A DNA stretch of 64,000 bases from Collinsella aerofaciens (GTDB lineage: Bacteria; Actinomycetota; Coriobacteriia; Coriobacteriales; Coriobacteriaceae). The translations under genes and the position numbers were made by a program. Shown piece by piece: positions 42,902 to 50,054 of the stretch. Positions within the stretch are counted from its first letter, which is position 1, and each line of letters starts with the position of its first letter. Where the stretch lies: contig NZ_JAQLEM010000001.1 in NCBI RefSeq assembly GCF_028209885.1, forward strand, positions 50,475-114,474, in the 5' to 3' direction. The notes below the pieces were generated by a model. That model saw only the letters and a program-made list of their open reading frames with translations, ran no database searches and was not told where the DNA came from.

Positions 42902-44012
42902 GCCATAAAACTCGATCGCGAACGTACGCGCCCAGCATGGGCACGGTAAACCGGACGAGGCCGTATCCGGCAGCCTCGATGACGCGCTCGCGAATCAGGC
43001 TTGCGCGATATTTACTCGCCCAGCTCTGGGTACGATCACAACGCTCAATGATATCCGCCATGCGCGTCGGTTTGTTCTCGTCAACCGCCATAGCCTCGAT
43101 AAAAAGGCGCTGTGGACTGCGCAGCCCGTAATACAGGGGCGCGTCAACCGCTTCGTAGAACTCGGAGACGGCATCCGCATGGCCATCCTCGACATCGCGC
43201 CTTTCGATGACCTGCGAGCCACGCCGGACAGCAGACCGCCACATGTAATATCCCACCAGCTGAACCATGTAGGGATGCCCCATGCTCTTGCGCGCCGCAA
43301 GGTCCGCCGTCTCCGCGTCAACGTAAAGACCAGCGTCTTTGACCGTCTGGATATACGAATCGCGCACCTTGGGCAAAGATATCGCCCCCAACGTACGCTG
43401 CTGGGCACGCCGCAAAAACGTCACGCTCGGCTCTTCGAGCAAGTCATCAACCATACTGGGCAAGCCGGCGAACGCCAGCGCAAGACCGCGCTGGTCGCTA
43501 TCGGGCAAGCCCGTGGCATCTTGATCTCCGAGCACCTGCTGATAGAGAACGGCAAGAGCCGCCAGTTCCTCGATAGACGCCGATTGCGCCTCGTCAATCG
43601 CAAACAGTATGCCCTTGCCTGGACCGAGCCTCTTGAGGCGCTCGTTAACCAGCCCTCGCAACGTCTCGCCCTTTGCTCGCGCCGCCTCGACCGACATCCG
43701 GCCAAACGACGGACCGAACTCCATTGACGTCACAACGGGTTTATTCGAACGAAGCGCGTCGGCCAAGCGGTCGCATAAGCCAAGCGAAGCGGAATCGGAG
43801 ACAACCGCCCATCCACGCTCATTGGCTAGACGTTGCAGCTCCCGTAGGAGAACCGTCTTGCCACAGCCGCGGTTTCCCGTAATGAGCATGAGCCTGCCCG
43901 GCGCTCCAGCGCCGTTGTCGAGTCCTTCCTCAAAATCTTCGATGACCGACTCGCGGCCGATGAGCATCGGGGGCCGCTTGCCGGCAGTGGGCTTAAAGGG
44001 ATTTGGATTCAT
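42894..44012 (-). CDS. AAA/archaeal-type ATPase with C-terminal winged helix (B)
   Basis: 372 residues, a paralogue of 39247-40347: Walker A GNRGCGKT (46-53), Walker B ILFAIDEAQ, FLRRAQQRTLG and a winged-helix-like C-terminus (ASKYRASLIRERVIEAAGYG). AGGAG precedes ATG 44012. It overlaps the UvrA-II start, so the two are one operon and may work together. Direct repeats upstream suggest its own regulator. Function unknown. Confidence 0.87.
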   Translation of the reverse strand: MNPNPFKPTAGKRPPMLIGRESVIEDFEEGLDNGAGAPGRLMLITGNRGCGKTVLLRELQRLANERGWAVVSDSASLGLCDRLADALRSNKPVVTSMEFGPSFGRMSVEAARAKGETLRGLVNERLKRLGPGKGILFAIDEAQSASIEELAALAVLYQQVLGDQDATGLPDSDQRGLALAFAGLPSMVDDLLEEPSVTFLRRAQQRTLGAISLPKVRDSYIQTVKDAGLYVDAETADLAARKSMGHPYMVQLVGYYMWRSAVRRGSQVIERRDVEDGHADAVSEFYEAVDAPLYYGLRSPQRLFIEAMAVDENKPTRMADIIERCDRTQSWASKYRASLIRERVIEAAGYGLVRFTVPMLGAYVRDRVLWHE

Positions 44013-44046
44013 GTCGGACTCCTCGGATTGGCAAACCCTGGCAATA

Positions 44047-44076
44047 GTTATACCAACTTGTACCGAGTTATACCAA
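44047..44076 (-). promoter_or_regulatory. GTTATACCAA direct repeats upstream of AAA-B
   Basis: Two perfect GTTATACCAA copies 20 bp apart (44047, 44067), with a third partial CTTGTACC between, 35-65 nt upstream of the AAA-B start. The two-turn spacing fits a dimer/tandem regulator site; the regulator is unknown. Confidence 0.55.
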
Positions 44077-44080
44077 TAGC

Positions 44081-44111
44081 ATGTGACAAAGGAACTGTCC
44101 CTTTGTCACAT
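44081..44111. repeat. TGTGACAAAGGGAC hairpin, copy 3
   Basis: ATGTGACAAAGG.AACTGTCC.CTTTGTCACAT, a near-perfect palindrome. Read on the minus strand its end gives ATG-TGA, the last codon and stop of the TetM-like gene. Confidence 0.85.
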
Positions 44112-46109
44112 GTGGCCGAAAAACTCGGCGTCTGCTGCTCGCCAGGGGCGGAAGGTGGAGGGATCGACCTTTACGTGCGCCGCGGCGGGTACGTCGTACC
44201 ATTTGACCGTGTAACCGGCACCGTGAGAGCAAAAGACCGAATCAGGCGTGTTGGGCAGATCGGCCTCGGGCTCATAGGCGGCAGTCTCGATTACACGCTC
44301 GGCATCATGGCAAGCCGCATAACCGGCGAACTCCAGGTACAGATGACCGCGGCCGCTTGTGTAGGCAGCTACCTCCAGGGCATAGTCCTGCACCTCGGAT
44401 GCCGGCACGCGACCCACAAGCTTCGCCCGGTCCCCCGCCATCGTCGGCGGCTCGTACTCGGCACCCATGCGCGTGGCATCTGAAAGCGCCCGGCCCACGC
44501 ACTCTCCCGGCACCTCGAGCTCAAAGCGATACCACGGCTCCAGCAGCACCGCCGCGCCGGCCTCACGCGCCTGCATCAAACCCTGGCGAATCGCGCGGTA
44601 CGTGGCCTGGCGAAAATCGCCGCCCTCGGTATGTTTGGCATGCGCACGGCCGCCCGTGAGCGTAATGCGCACATCGGTGATGGGCGAGCCGGTCAGCACG
44701 CCCAGATGATCGCGCTCCATGGCGTTGGTGAGCGCCAGACGCTGCCAGTTAAGATCGAGCTCGTCGGTCGAGGTCACGGTGCCAAACTGTACGCCCGAGC
44801 CCGCCGGCAACGGCTCCAGGCGCAGATGCACCTCGGCATAGTGACGCAGTGGCTCAAAGTGGCCCACGCCCTCGACCGGCTGCGAAATGGTCTCCTTATA
44901 GAGGATGCCGCCGGGCTCAAACTCGACCGCAAGGCCAAAACGATCGGCCAACACCCGCTGCACGACTTCGAGTTGCACGGCGCCCATCAACTGCAAATGA
45001 ATCTGCTCAAGATGCGTATTCCAGCTTACGCCGAGCATGGGATCTTCGTCCGCCAACTCAGTCAACGCTTTGAACACCGTATGGACATCGTGTTCGCCCG
45101 GAAGCACCGTATAGGTGAGGACTGGCGCAATGACGGGCGCATCGCCCGCGGTCTCCGCGCCCAGGGCGTCCCCCGGGCGAACGTGCGCAAGACCCGTCAC
45201 GGCACAAATACCGCCAGCAGCAACTTCTTGGGCAAGCTCATACTTCTCGCCGTTATAGATGCGTACCTGATCGACCTTCTGCTCCCATGCCTCGGCACCG
45301 GAACGTCCGCCAATCATCTGCTTGGCATGCAGTGTGCCGCCCGTCACCTTGACCCAGGTAAGACGCTCGCCACGGTCTCCACGACTCACGCGGTAGACAC
45401 GCGCGGCGAACTCCTGGGGCCATGTTCGCTCGCGCATCAGAGCGCATATGCCGTCGAGTAGCTCTGCCACACGCTGGTCCTTGAGCGCCGAGCCCGCAAA
45501 GCAGGGAAACAACTTTCGTTCTGCGACCAGCCGCGAAAGCGTGGCAGTCGAAAGCTCCCCTGCGTCGAGAAACTCGTCGAGAGCCGCTTCATCCAACGCA
45601 GCAGCGTCCTCCTGAACGGCACCGCCCGCCAACAGTTCGTTGGCATCCAGGCAGCCTTCGGAAAGATGTTGCCCAAGTTGTGCCAGCAAAACATCGCGAC
45701 CGGGATTCTCCAAATCGATTTTGTTGATAAAGATGAACGTCGGGATGTCATAGCGCGCAAGCAGGCGCCACAGGGTTTCGGTGTGCCCCTGCACGCCGTC
45801 GTTGGCGCCCACCACCAGAATCGCGTAGTCCAGCGCGCGCAACGTGCGCTCCGCCTCGGCAGAAAAATCGACATGGCCGGGAGCATCCACAAGCATGACG
45901 TGGGTATCGCCATGGTCGAGCACAGCCTGCGACGAGAAAATCGTAATACCGCGCTCGCGCTCGATCGCATTAGTGTCCAGATGCGAATTGCCATCGTCCA
46001 CGCGTCCGCGCTTGCGAATGCGACCCGCGTTAAACAGCATGGCCTCGGCCAGCGTGGTCTTGCCGGCATCGACATGCGCCAAGATTCCAACGACCGCTTG
46101 TTTCGACAT
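44106..46109 (-). CDS. TetM/EF-G-like translational GTPase, not a proven resistance gene
   Basis: 667 residues; the G1 AHVDAGKT at 11-18, then RERGIT, DAPGH and NKID give a complete G domain, followed by EF-G domains II-V in TetM order. It lacks the tetracycline-displacing domain IV loop motif (YSPVST in Tet(M)); the equivalent place reads HAKHTEGGDF. It is therefore probably a housekeeping TetM-like factor, not a ribosomal protection protein. ATG 46109 has AGAGGAG upstream. The stop codon lies in the TGTGACAAAG hairpin. Confidence 0.87.
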   Translation of the reverse strand: MSKQAVVGILAHVDAGKTTLAEAMLFNAGRIRKRGRVDDGNSHLDTNAIERERGITIFSSQAVLDHGDTHVMLVDAPGHVDFSAEAERTLRALDYAILVVGANDGVQGHTETLWRLLARYDIPTFIFINKIDLENPGRDVLLAQLGQHLSEGCLDANELLAGGAVQEDAAALDEAALDEFLDAGELSTATLSRLVAERKLFPCFAGSALKDQRVAELLDGICALMRERTWPQEFAARVYRVSRGDRGERLTWVKVTGGTLHAKQMIGGRSGAEAWEQKVDQVRIYNGEKYELAQEVAAGGICAVTGLAHVRPGDALGAETAGDAPVIAPVLTYTVLPGEHDVHTVFKALTELADEDPMLGVSWNTHLEQIHLQLMGAVQLEVVQRVLADRFGLAVEFEPGGILYKETISQPVEGVGHFEPLRHYAEVHLRLEPLPAGSGVQFGTVTSTDELDLNWQRLALTNAMERDHLGVLTGSPITDVRITLTGGRAHAKHTEGGDFRQATYRAIRQGLMQAREAGAAVLLEPWYRFELEVPGECVGRALSDATRMGAEYEPPTMAGDRAKLVGRVPASEVQDYALEVAAYTSGRGHLYLEFAGYAACHDAERVIETAAYEPEADLPNTPDSVFCSHGAGYTVKWYDVPAAAHVKVDPSTFRPWRAADAEFFGHM

Positions 46110-46414
46110 GCTTCTCCTCTTATTGCAAGCCCATCGCACGCGGCAACGGGCACCCTCGTTCCACACTGGATGATACAATTTACGGGCCGGCGGGCGAAGC
46201 GGGCCCTATCCCCCGACCGAGCTCATCGCCCCGCGTTGCCGCGCGGCGATTTTCGTAGGTTCGCGCCTTGCGAAAGCCGGCACCTCCCCTTTTTGTCTGC
46301 CCGGGTTCATCTGGGGCAGTAACAACGCGAGCCCCACAACAACGCGTTTTACCAAAAATGGCCCCACTCGGGGCCATTTTCATTTCGGTGAAACGCTGGT
46401 ATGTGACTCGGCCT
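46110..46414. other. Noncoding 305-bp gap with extended -10 and hairpin
   Basis: No convincing reading frame. TGATACAAT (46171-46179) is an extended -10 on the plus strand. A G+C-rich, hairpin-prone stretch follows, and a terminator stem closes the region. It could encode a structured RNA of about 200 nt, or hold a promoter for the minus-strand TetM-like gene. No 4.5S, 6S, RNase P or tmRNA signature is visible. Confidence 0.3.
46354..46380. terminator. Bidirectional terminator
   Basis: AAAATGGCCCC-ACTC-GGGGCCATTTT, a perfect 11-bp stem. On the minus strand it follows the GNAT stop (46415) and is succeeded by TTTTTGG. Confidence 0.85.
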
Positions 46415-46903
46415 TTATGCCTCGCGCAGCCAATCAAACGCGACGCGCGGCGTACCGTCCGACACATATACGATACCGGCGCGCTTAAACCCGGCCTTGG
46501 CAATGGCTCCCTGCATGGGCAGGTTGTCCTGATGTGTGTCGATGCGCAGGTGATCGGCACGCTCCTTGGCAAAGGCAAACATCGCGGCCGCGATACCGTG
46601 CACGGTGCCGTCGGATGCCACACGGTGCAGCACGGCGTACGGAGTGTCGCTACGCCATTGACCGTCCTCAATTACGTCATAGCACTCGTCCGGGCCCGGT
46701 AAAAAGGCAAACGTCGCCACCACGCGACCATCGACTTCGCACACATAGCTGCCACCGGCGGCGATATCGGCAGCCAGCTGCTCGGCAGAAGGCGTGCCCT
46801 CGGGCCACTGCGTGGCGTTGCCATGCGCGCGCATAAAGGCGCGGGCCGCGTCATAGATAGCCATGACGGCGGGAATGTCGGTATCGAGGGTTTTTCTGAT
46901 CAT
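46415..46903 (-). CDS. GNAT-family N-acetyltransferase
   Basis: 162 residues. The GNAT fold is clear: helix alpha-1 (DIPAVMAIYDAAR), beta-4 (VCEVDGRVVATFAF), the acetyl-CoA loop region (VASDGTVHGIAAAMF) and an LRIDTHQDN strand typical of small-molecule acetyltransferases. The substrate is unknown. ATG 46903 or the preceding GTG 46906 could be the start; GAGG lies 7-10 nt upstream. A terminator follows. Confidence 0.85.
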   Translation of the reverse strand: MIRKTLDTDIPAVMAIYDAARAFMRAHGNATQWPEGTPSAEQLAADIAAGGSYVCEVDGRVVATFAFLPGPDECYDVIEDGQWRSDTPYAVLHRVASDGTVHGIAAAMFAFAKERADHLRIDTHQDNLPMQGAIAKAGFKRAGIVYVSDGTPRVAFDWLREA

Positions 46904-46924
46904 CACGCGGCGACCTCACGTTTA

Positions 46925-46956
46925 TTGGTATCACTTTGATTGAGCAATGATACCAA
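46925..46956. promoter_or_regulatory. TTGGTATCA/TGATACCAA dyad between divergent genes
   Basis: A perfect 9-bp inverted repeat with a 14-nt centre between GNAT (minus) and the zinc-ribbon gene (plus). The half-site GGTAT is shared with the repeats at 44047-44076 (GTTATACCAA, reverse TTGGTATAA), so one regulator might bind both. Confidence 0.5.
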
Positions 46957-46974
46957 CGTTTGGAGAGGGGCGCG

Positions 46975-47277
46975 ATGCAGATGGGAAGCAAAAAGCGAGC
47001 CGCCTGGTCAAAGGCCAAAAGCGAGTTTTTGGGCGCTGCCACCGGCGGCGATATGAGCGACCTGTTTGCGCGCGAAGACGAGCGCCGCGACGCCCTGAAC
47101 GCCGAGCGCAATGAAGCCTGGCGCTACAAGTCGTGCGAACGCAAAAACCGTTACGACACGCGCGCCGAGGCCGAGGCAGTTATGGCCGACTGCGAAAACC
47201 GCGGGCGGCGTGGTTTGGCCTGCTACAAATGCGAATACTGCGGTGGATGGCACCTGACGTCGCACCCATGGAAATAG
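46975..47277 (+). CDS. Small basic protein with C-terminal CxxC zinc-ribbon end
   Basis: About 100 residues, rich in Arg/Lys/Glu. The C-terminus reads CYKCEYCGGWHLTSH, a zinc-knuckle-like segment seen at the end of many actinobacterial and phage small proteins that bind nucleic acid. The rest is helical and charged. GAGAGGGG precedes ATG 46975 (ATG 46981 is also possible). It begins 72 bp from the divergent GNAT gene. Function unknown. Confidence 0.72.
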   Translation: MQMGSKKRAAWSKAKSEFLGAATGGDMSDLFAREDERRDALNAERNEAWRYKSCERKNRYDTRAEAEAVMADCENRGRRGLACYKCEYCGGWHLTSHPWK

Positions 47278-47325
47278 ACGCCGCATCGGCACGGCGCTAG
47301 CGAAGCGCCGGTAATCGCACGCAAG

Positions 47326-48030
47326 TTACGGGCGCGGCGGCACTAACACATCGTAGCGAACGGCCTTGCCCGCAAGCTGATAGCTCGGCTTAACGCCGGC
47401 AAGCAGCGGGCCCTTTACCGGCCGCTTGATAACGACCTTGCGCGGATGCACAGCAAGCGCCGCCTCGACCAGCGTCTCCTCATCGGCACACGGCTGTTCC
47501 AGATGATGCAAGAGCTGGAACTTCTTTTTCACCGCCGCGCTCTTGGTGCGCTCGGGAAACATGGGATCCAGATACACCACGTCGGGAGCTGCAAGCTCGT
47601 CCCGCTCGATCAGCCCAGCTGTATGGCGAAGGCCGGCAATGCTGTCCTCGCCCGCATGTAAGCGCATGCGCGCCACGGCTGTCGCAAGCGCCGGATCATC
47701 TACCGCGCGATCCAAGGCATCCTTGAGGAGCGCCGCGATCACGCAATCCTGCTCATACAGATCGACGGTAAAGCCCGCGGCCGCCAGCAGCAGCGAATCC
47801 TCGCCAAAGCCTGCCGTAGCGTCAATCGCCCATGGTCGCTCGATGCCCTTTGTGCGCGCAGCCTTCACCAACAGCTCTTGCTGCAGACGGCCCTGCTTGA
47901 GTCGCGGCAGCATGCGGCCAAAATCGGCACGCAGCTCCATCGTGCCGTCGGTGAGCGTGAGGCCCTCGGGCTTCCCGGTCAGCTCAAGCCCCGCGGCCCG
48001 AGCAACAGAAAAGGGATCGACGACGCCCAT
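47326..48030 (-). CDS. rsmJ: RsmJ-like 16S rRNA methyltransferase
   Basis: 234 residues. IDATAGFGEDSLLLA (SAM motif I), VVYLDPMFPERTKSAAVKKK (motif IV and flanking) and HPRKVVIKRPVKG are the family blocks of RsmJ, which methylates G1516 of 16S rRNA. AAGGAG precedes the ATG. Preceded on the same strand by the 47-residue membrane-protein gene. Confidence 0.9.
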   Translation of the reverse strand: MGVVDPFSVARAAGLELTGKPEGLTLTDGTMELRADFGRMLPRLKQGRLQQELLVKAARTKGIERPWAIDATAGFGEDSLLLAAAGFTVDLYEQDCVIAALLKDALDRAVDDPALATAVARMRLHAGEDSIAGLRHTAGLIERDELAAPDVVYLDPMFPERTKSAAVKKKFQLLHHLEQPCADEETLVEAALAVHPRKVVIKRPVKGPLLAGVKPSYQLAGKAVRYDVLVPPRP

Positions 48031-48093
48031 GGGTACTCCTTAGCAAGCAAAACGAATACGTGGGCGCCGTTCATGACGACACCCAACCGTCCG

Positions 48094-48237
48094 CTATTGT
48101 CCCACATGTGACATGGCCCACAGCATCCCAATGCAAAGCACCGCCATCAATCCCGTGCACACGGCAGCGATCACGGAATCACTCATGCGCCTTCCCAACG
48201 ACCGCGGCTCACGCACTTGCCCTGCTCCGTACATCAT
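48094..48237 (-). CDS. 47-residue single-TM small membrane protein
   Basis: A tiny reading frame with AAGGAG 6 nt before an ATGATG start. The N-terminal 20 residues are basic (VREPRSLGRRM); residues 22-43 (VIAAVCTGLM...) are a continuous hydrophobic helix; it ends SHVGQ. This fits a small inner-membrane protein. It lies upstream of rsmJ on the same strand, but 63 nt separate them. No known family is recognised. Confidence 0.65.
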   Translation of the reverse strand: MMYGAGQVREPRSLGRRMSDSVIAAVCTGLMAVLCIGMLWAMSHVGQ

Positions 48238-48464
48238 GGCTTCTCCTTCGGTCCAGCTCTTACCATGGCCCCATCATCGCAGCGCCGCGCATACGCTGCC
48301 ATCGATTTGACTTACGCCCAGCTTTCTTTTTTGAAAGGTTGGACCGTGCGGGCAAGAGACGCTTTCAAACGCATGCATCGCCGCGTTGAACTACAATGTG
48401 CTTCACCATATGTGCAGTACATTGGGTGCGCCAAGTTGGCGTACTCGTATCGAAAGGACCAGCC

Positions 48465-48866
48465 ATGAGCTTCACTCGCAAGACTCTCAAAATCCTTGCT
48501 CTCATCTACTTTGTTTTGGGCATCGCCAGCCTCGTCACCGCCGGCGTCGGTATCGCCACGGGCGGTCTCGATTCCACGTACGGTTCGTACGCCACGCTCG
48601 CAGCGGTCGTGCTTATCGCCAAGGGTCTCGTCGACCTTGCCGCAGGCGTCGCCGGTATCAAGGGCGCCAACAAGCCTTCGCAGGTGGACGGCGCGTTTAA
48701 GCTCGGTATTGTTGCCGCGGTCGCCACGCTTGCCCAAGCGGTGCTCACGCTTCCCGCGTTTGGCGGCGACGCCATCAACTTTGGCGCCTTTGTCATCGTG
48801 GTGTACGACCTGTTCTTTGTTCAGCAGGCACACGCCGTTAAGGCCGAGAACAAGGACCGCCTATAA
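48465..48866 (+). CDS. Four-TM small membrane protein
   Basis: 133 residues with four predicted helices (about 8-28, 41-61, 73-95, 100-120) and a charged tail, KAENKDRL. The pattern LIYFVLGIASLVTAG and small-residue-rich helices are common in uncharacterised Coriobacteriia membrane proteins. AAAGGA precedes ATG 48465. Followed by a terminator; function unknown. Confidence 0.8.
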   Translation: MSFTRKTLKILALIYFVLGIASLVTAGVGIATGGLDSTYGSYATLAAVVLIAKGLVDLAAGVAGIKGANKPSQVDGAFKLGIVAAVATLAQAVLTLPAFGGDAINFGAFVIVVYDLFFVQQAHAVKAENKDRL

Positions 48867-48903
48867 GCGCTCGCTTCTCATAACCTCTGCAGCCAAGCAA
48901 CTA

Positions 48904-48943
48904 AAAAGGGCCGATCGCGCATCTCCGCGGTCGGCCCTTTACG
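48904..48943 (+). terminator. Terminator after four-TM protein gene
   Basis: AAAGGGCCGATCGCG/CGCGGTCGGCCCTTT, a near-perfect 15-bp stem followed by ACGTTT. Confidence 0.8.
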
Positions 48944-48958
48944 TTTGCCTAGATAAAA

Positions 48959-48993
48959 CCCACCAAAATAAACCTGTCCCTTTTTTGGCTGGT
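48959..48993. repeat. AAATAAACCTGTCCCTTTTT hairpin, copy 2
   Basis: The same loop as 28361-28395 (AAAATAAACCTGTCCC), with CCACCAAAA paired to TTTTTTGGCTGG. It lies 2 nt past the RlmA-like stop codon on the minus strand. Confidence 0.6.
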
Positions 48994-48995
48994 TG

Positions 48996-49811
48996 TTAGC
49001 TGTGGCGGTACTCGGCGATGATGAAGTCGATATCGGTTTGGAGCGTGTCCAGGTTTGCCAGGCGCTCTTTGTCGGCAGGGCGCGTGCGATAGTAGTACGG
49101 CGTCATCTGGAACACCGCCTCGATATCGGCCTGGGTCTGAAGCGTAATATTCGCGGACACCCGCTGCGTTCCAACCAGCTTGAGCTCCGTTGTTTGTGGC
49201 AGCTTCTCATCGTTAAGGTACGGCGTGTCGTAGAGTACCTCCTTGAGCCCAAAGAGGTGACGAGCACCCGGCACCACGGTGTAGAGCGAACCCTCCGGCG
49301 CCAGCACGCGGGCAAACTCGCGCTCGTTAAAGGGGGCAAAGAGCTCGGTCACCATATCGAAGGCGCCATCGGCCACGGGGATGTCCTTCATGTTGGCCAC
49401 GAAGTAGGTCGCATCGCCGCGCTTGGCGGCCAGGCGCACCATCTCCTTGCCCAGGTCAAAACCGTAAGCATCTACGCCCGGCACCGCGCCCATGGCACTG
49501 GTGTAATAGCCCTCGCCACAGCAAATATCGAGCAGCGTCATGGGGCCGTTCGCAGACGTGGCGCGCCCAGACACCTGCTTGCGCACCAGCTCGACCATCG
49601 CATCGCGCAACGGCGCGTAGTATCCACGGTTCAAAAAGTCACGACGGCTGCGCGCCTGCGACTTGGGATCGCCCATGGAGTCGCCGCTCTTGGACGAGCG
49701 CAGTAGATATAGATAACCCTCGCGCGCACGGTCAAACCGGTGTCCGCCCGCGCATGCGGCCCCACGCTCATCGTCCACCAACGGTTCATGGCAAACGGGA
49801 CACAACAACAT
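48996..49811 (-). CDS. RlmA-like 23S rRNA (guanine745-N1)-methyltransferase
   Basis: 271 residues: an N-terminal zinc site (CPVC at 4-7, then Cys and His near 20-25), then a SAM domain with LLDICCGEGYYTSAM (motif I) and FDMVTELFAPF (motif IV area). The layout matches RlmA(I)/RrmA. AAGGAG precedes the ATG. Confidence 0.85.
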   Translation of the reverse strand: MLLCPVCHEPLVDDERGAACAGGHRFDRAREGYLYLLRSSKSGDSMGDPKSQARSRRDFLNRGYYAPLRDAMVELVRKQVSGRATSANGPMTLLDICCGEGYYTSAMGAVPGVDAYGFDLGKEMVRLAAKRGDATYFVANMKDIPVADGAFDMVTELFAPFNEREFARVLAPEGSLYTVVPGARHLFGLKEVLYDTPYLNDEKLPQTTELKLVGTQRVSANITLQTQADIEAVFQMTPYYYRTRPADKERLANLDTLQTDIDFIIAEYRHS

Positions 49812-49867
49812 GGCAACTCCTTAGCGCGAACAACACAACGCCCACCATTGTCGCACGCCTTCCCCAC

Positions 49868-49984
49868 CTAGTCATTGGGGACGTTCTTGAATGACTAGTT
49901 AGAAGAGACGTTCTTGAATGACTAGTTAGAAGAGATAAGGAGTGTCCCCAGCTGCCGGCAGAAAAGGAACGTCCCTAAGTGCCG
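49868..49984. repeat. TAGTCATT...AATGACTA / GGAACGTCCCTAA repeat, copy 2
   Basis: CTAGTCATT.GGGGACGTTCTTG.AATGACTAG hairpin, then a second ACGTTCTTGAATGACTAG unit, then AAGGAGTGTCCC.AGCTGCC and GGCAGAAAAGGAACGTCCC as at 10171-10248. Noncoding, 57-173 nt downstream of the RlmA-like start region and before the MATE gene. Confidence 0.75.
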
Positions 49985-50054
49985 ACTGGTTGCATTAGGA
50001 GTATCATCATCTGCGCAAATAAGCACGAAAGAGCATATTAGAGATTGAGAGCAT

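Noticed and set aside
44106..46109. Acquired tetracycline resistance gene
   Set aside because: The domain IV tip motif characteristic of Tet(M)-type proteins is absent, and no mobile-element genes surround it.
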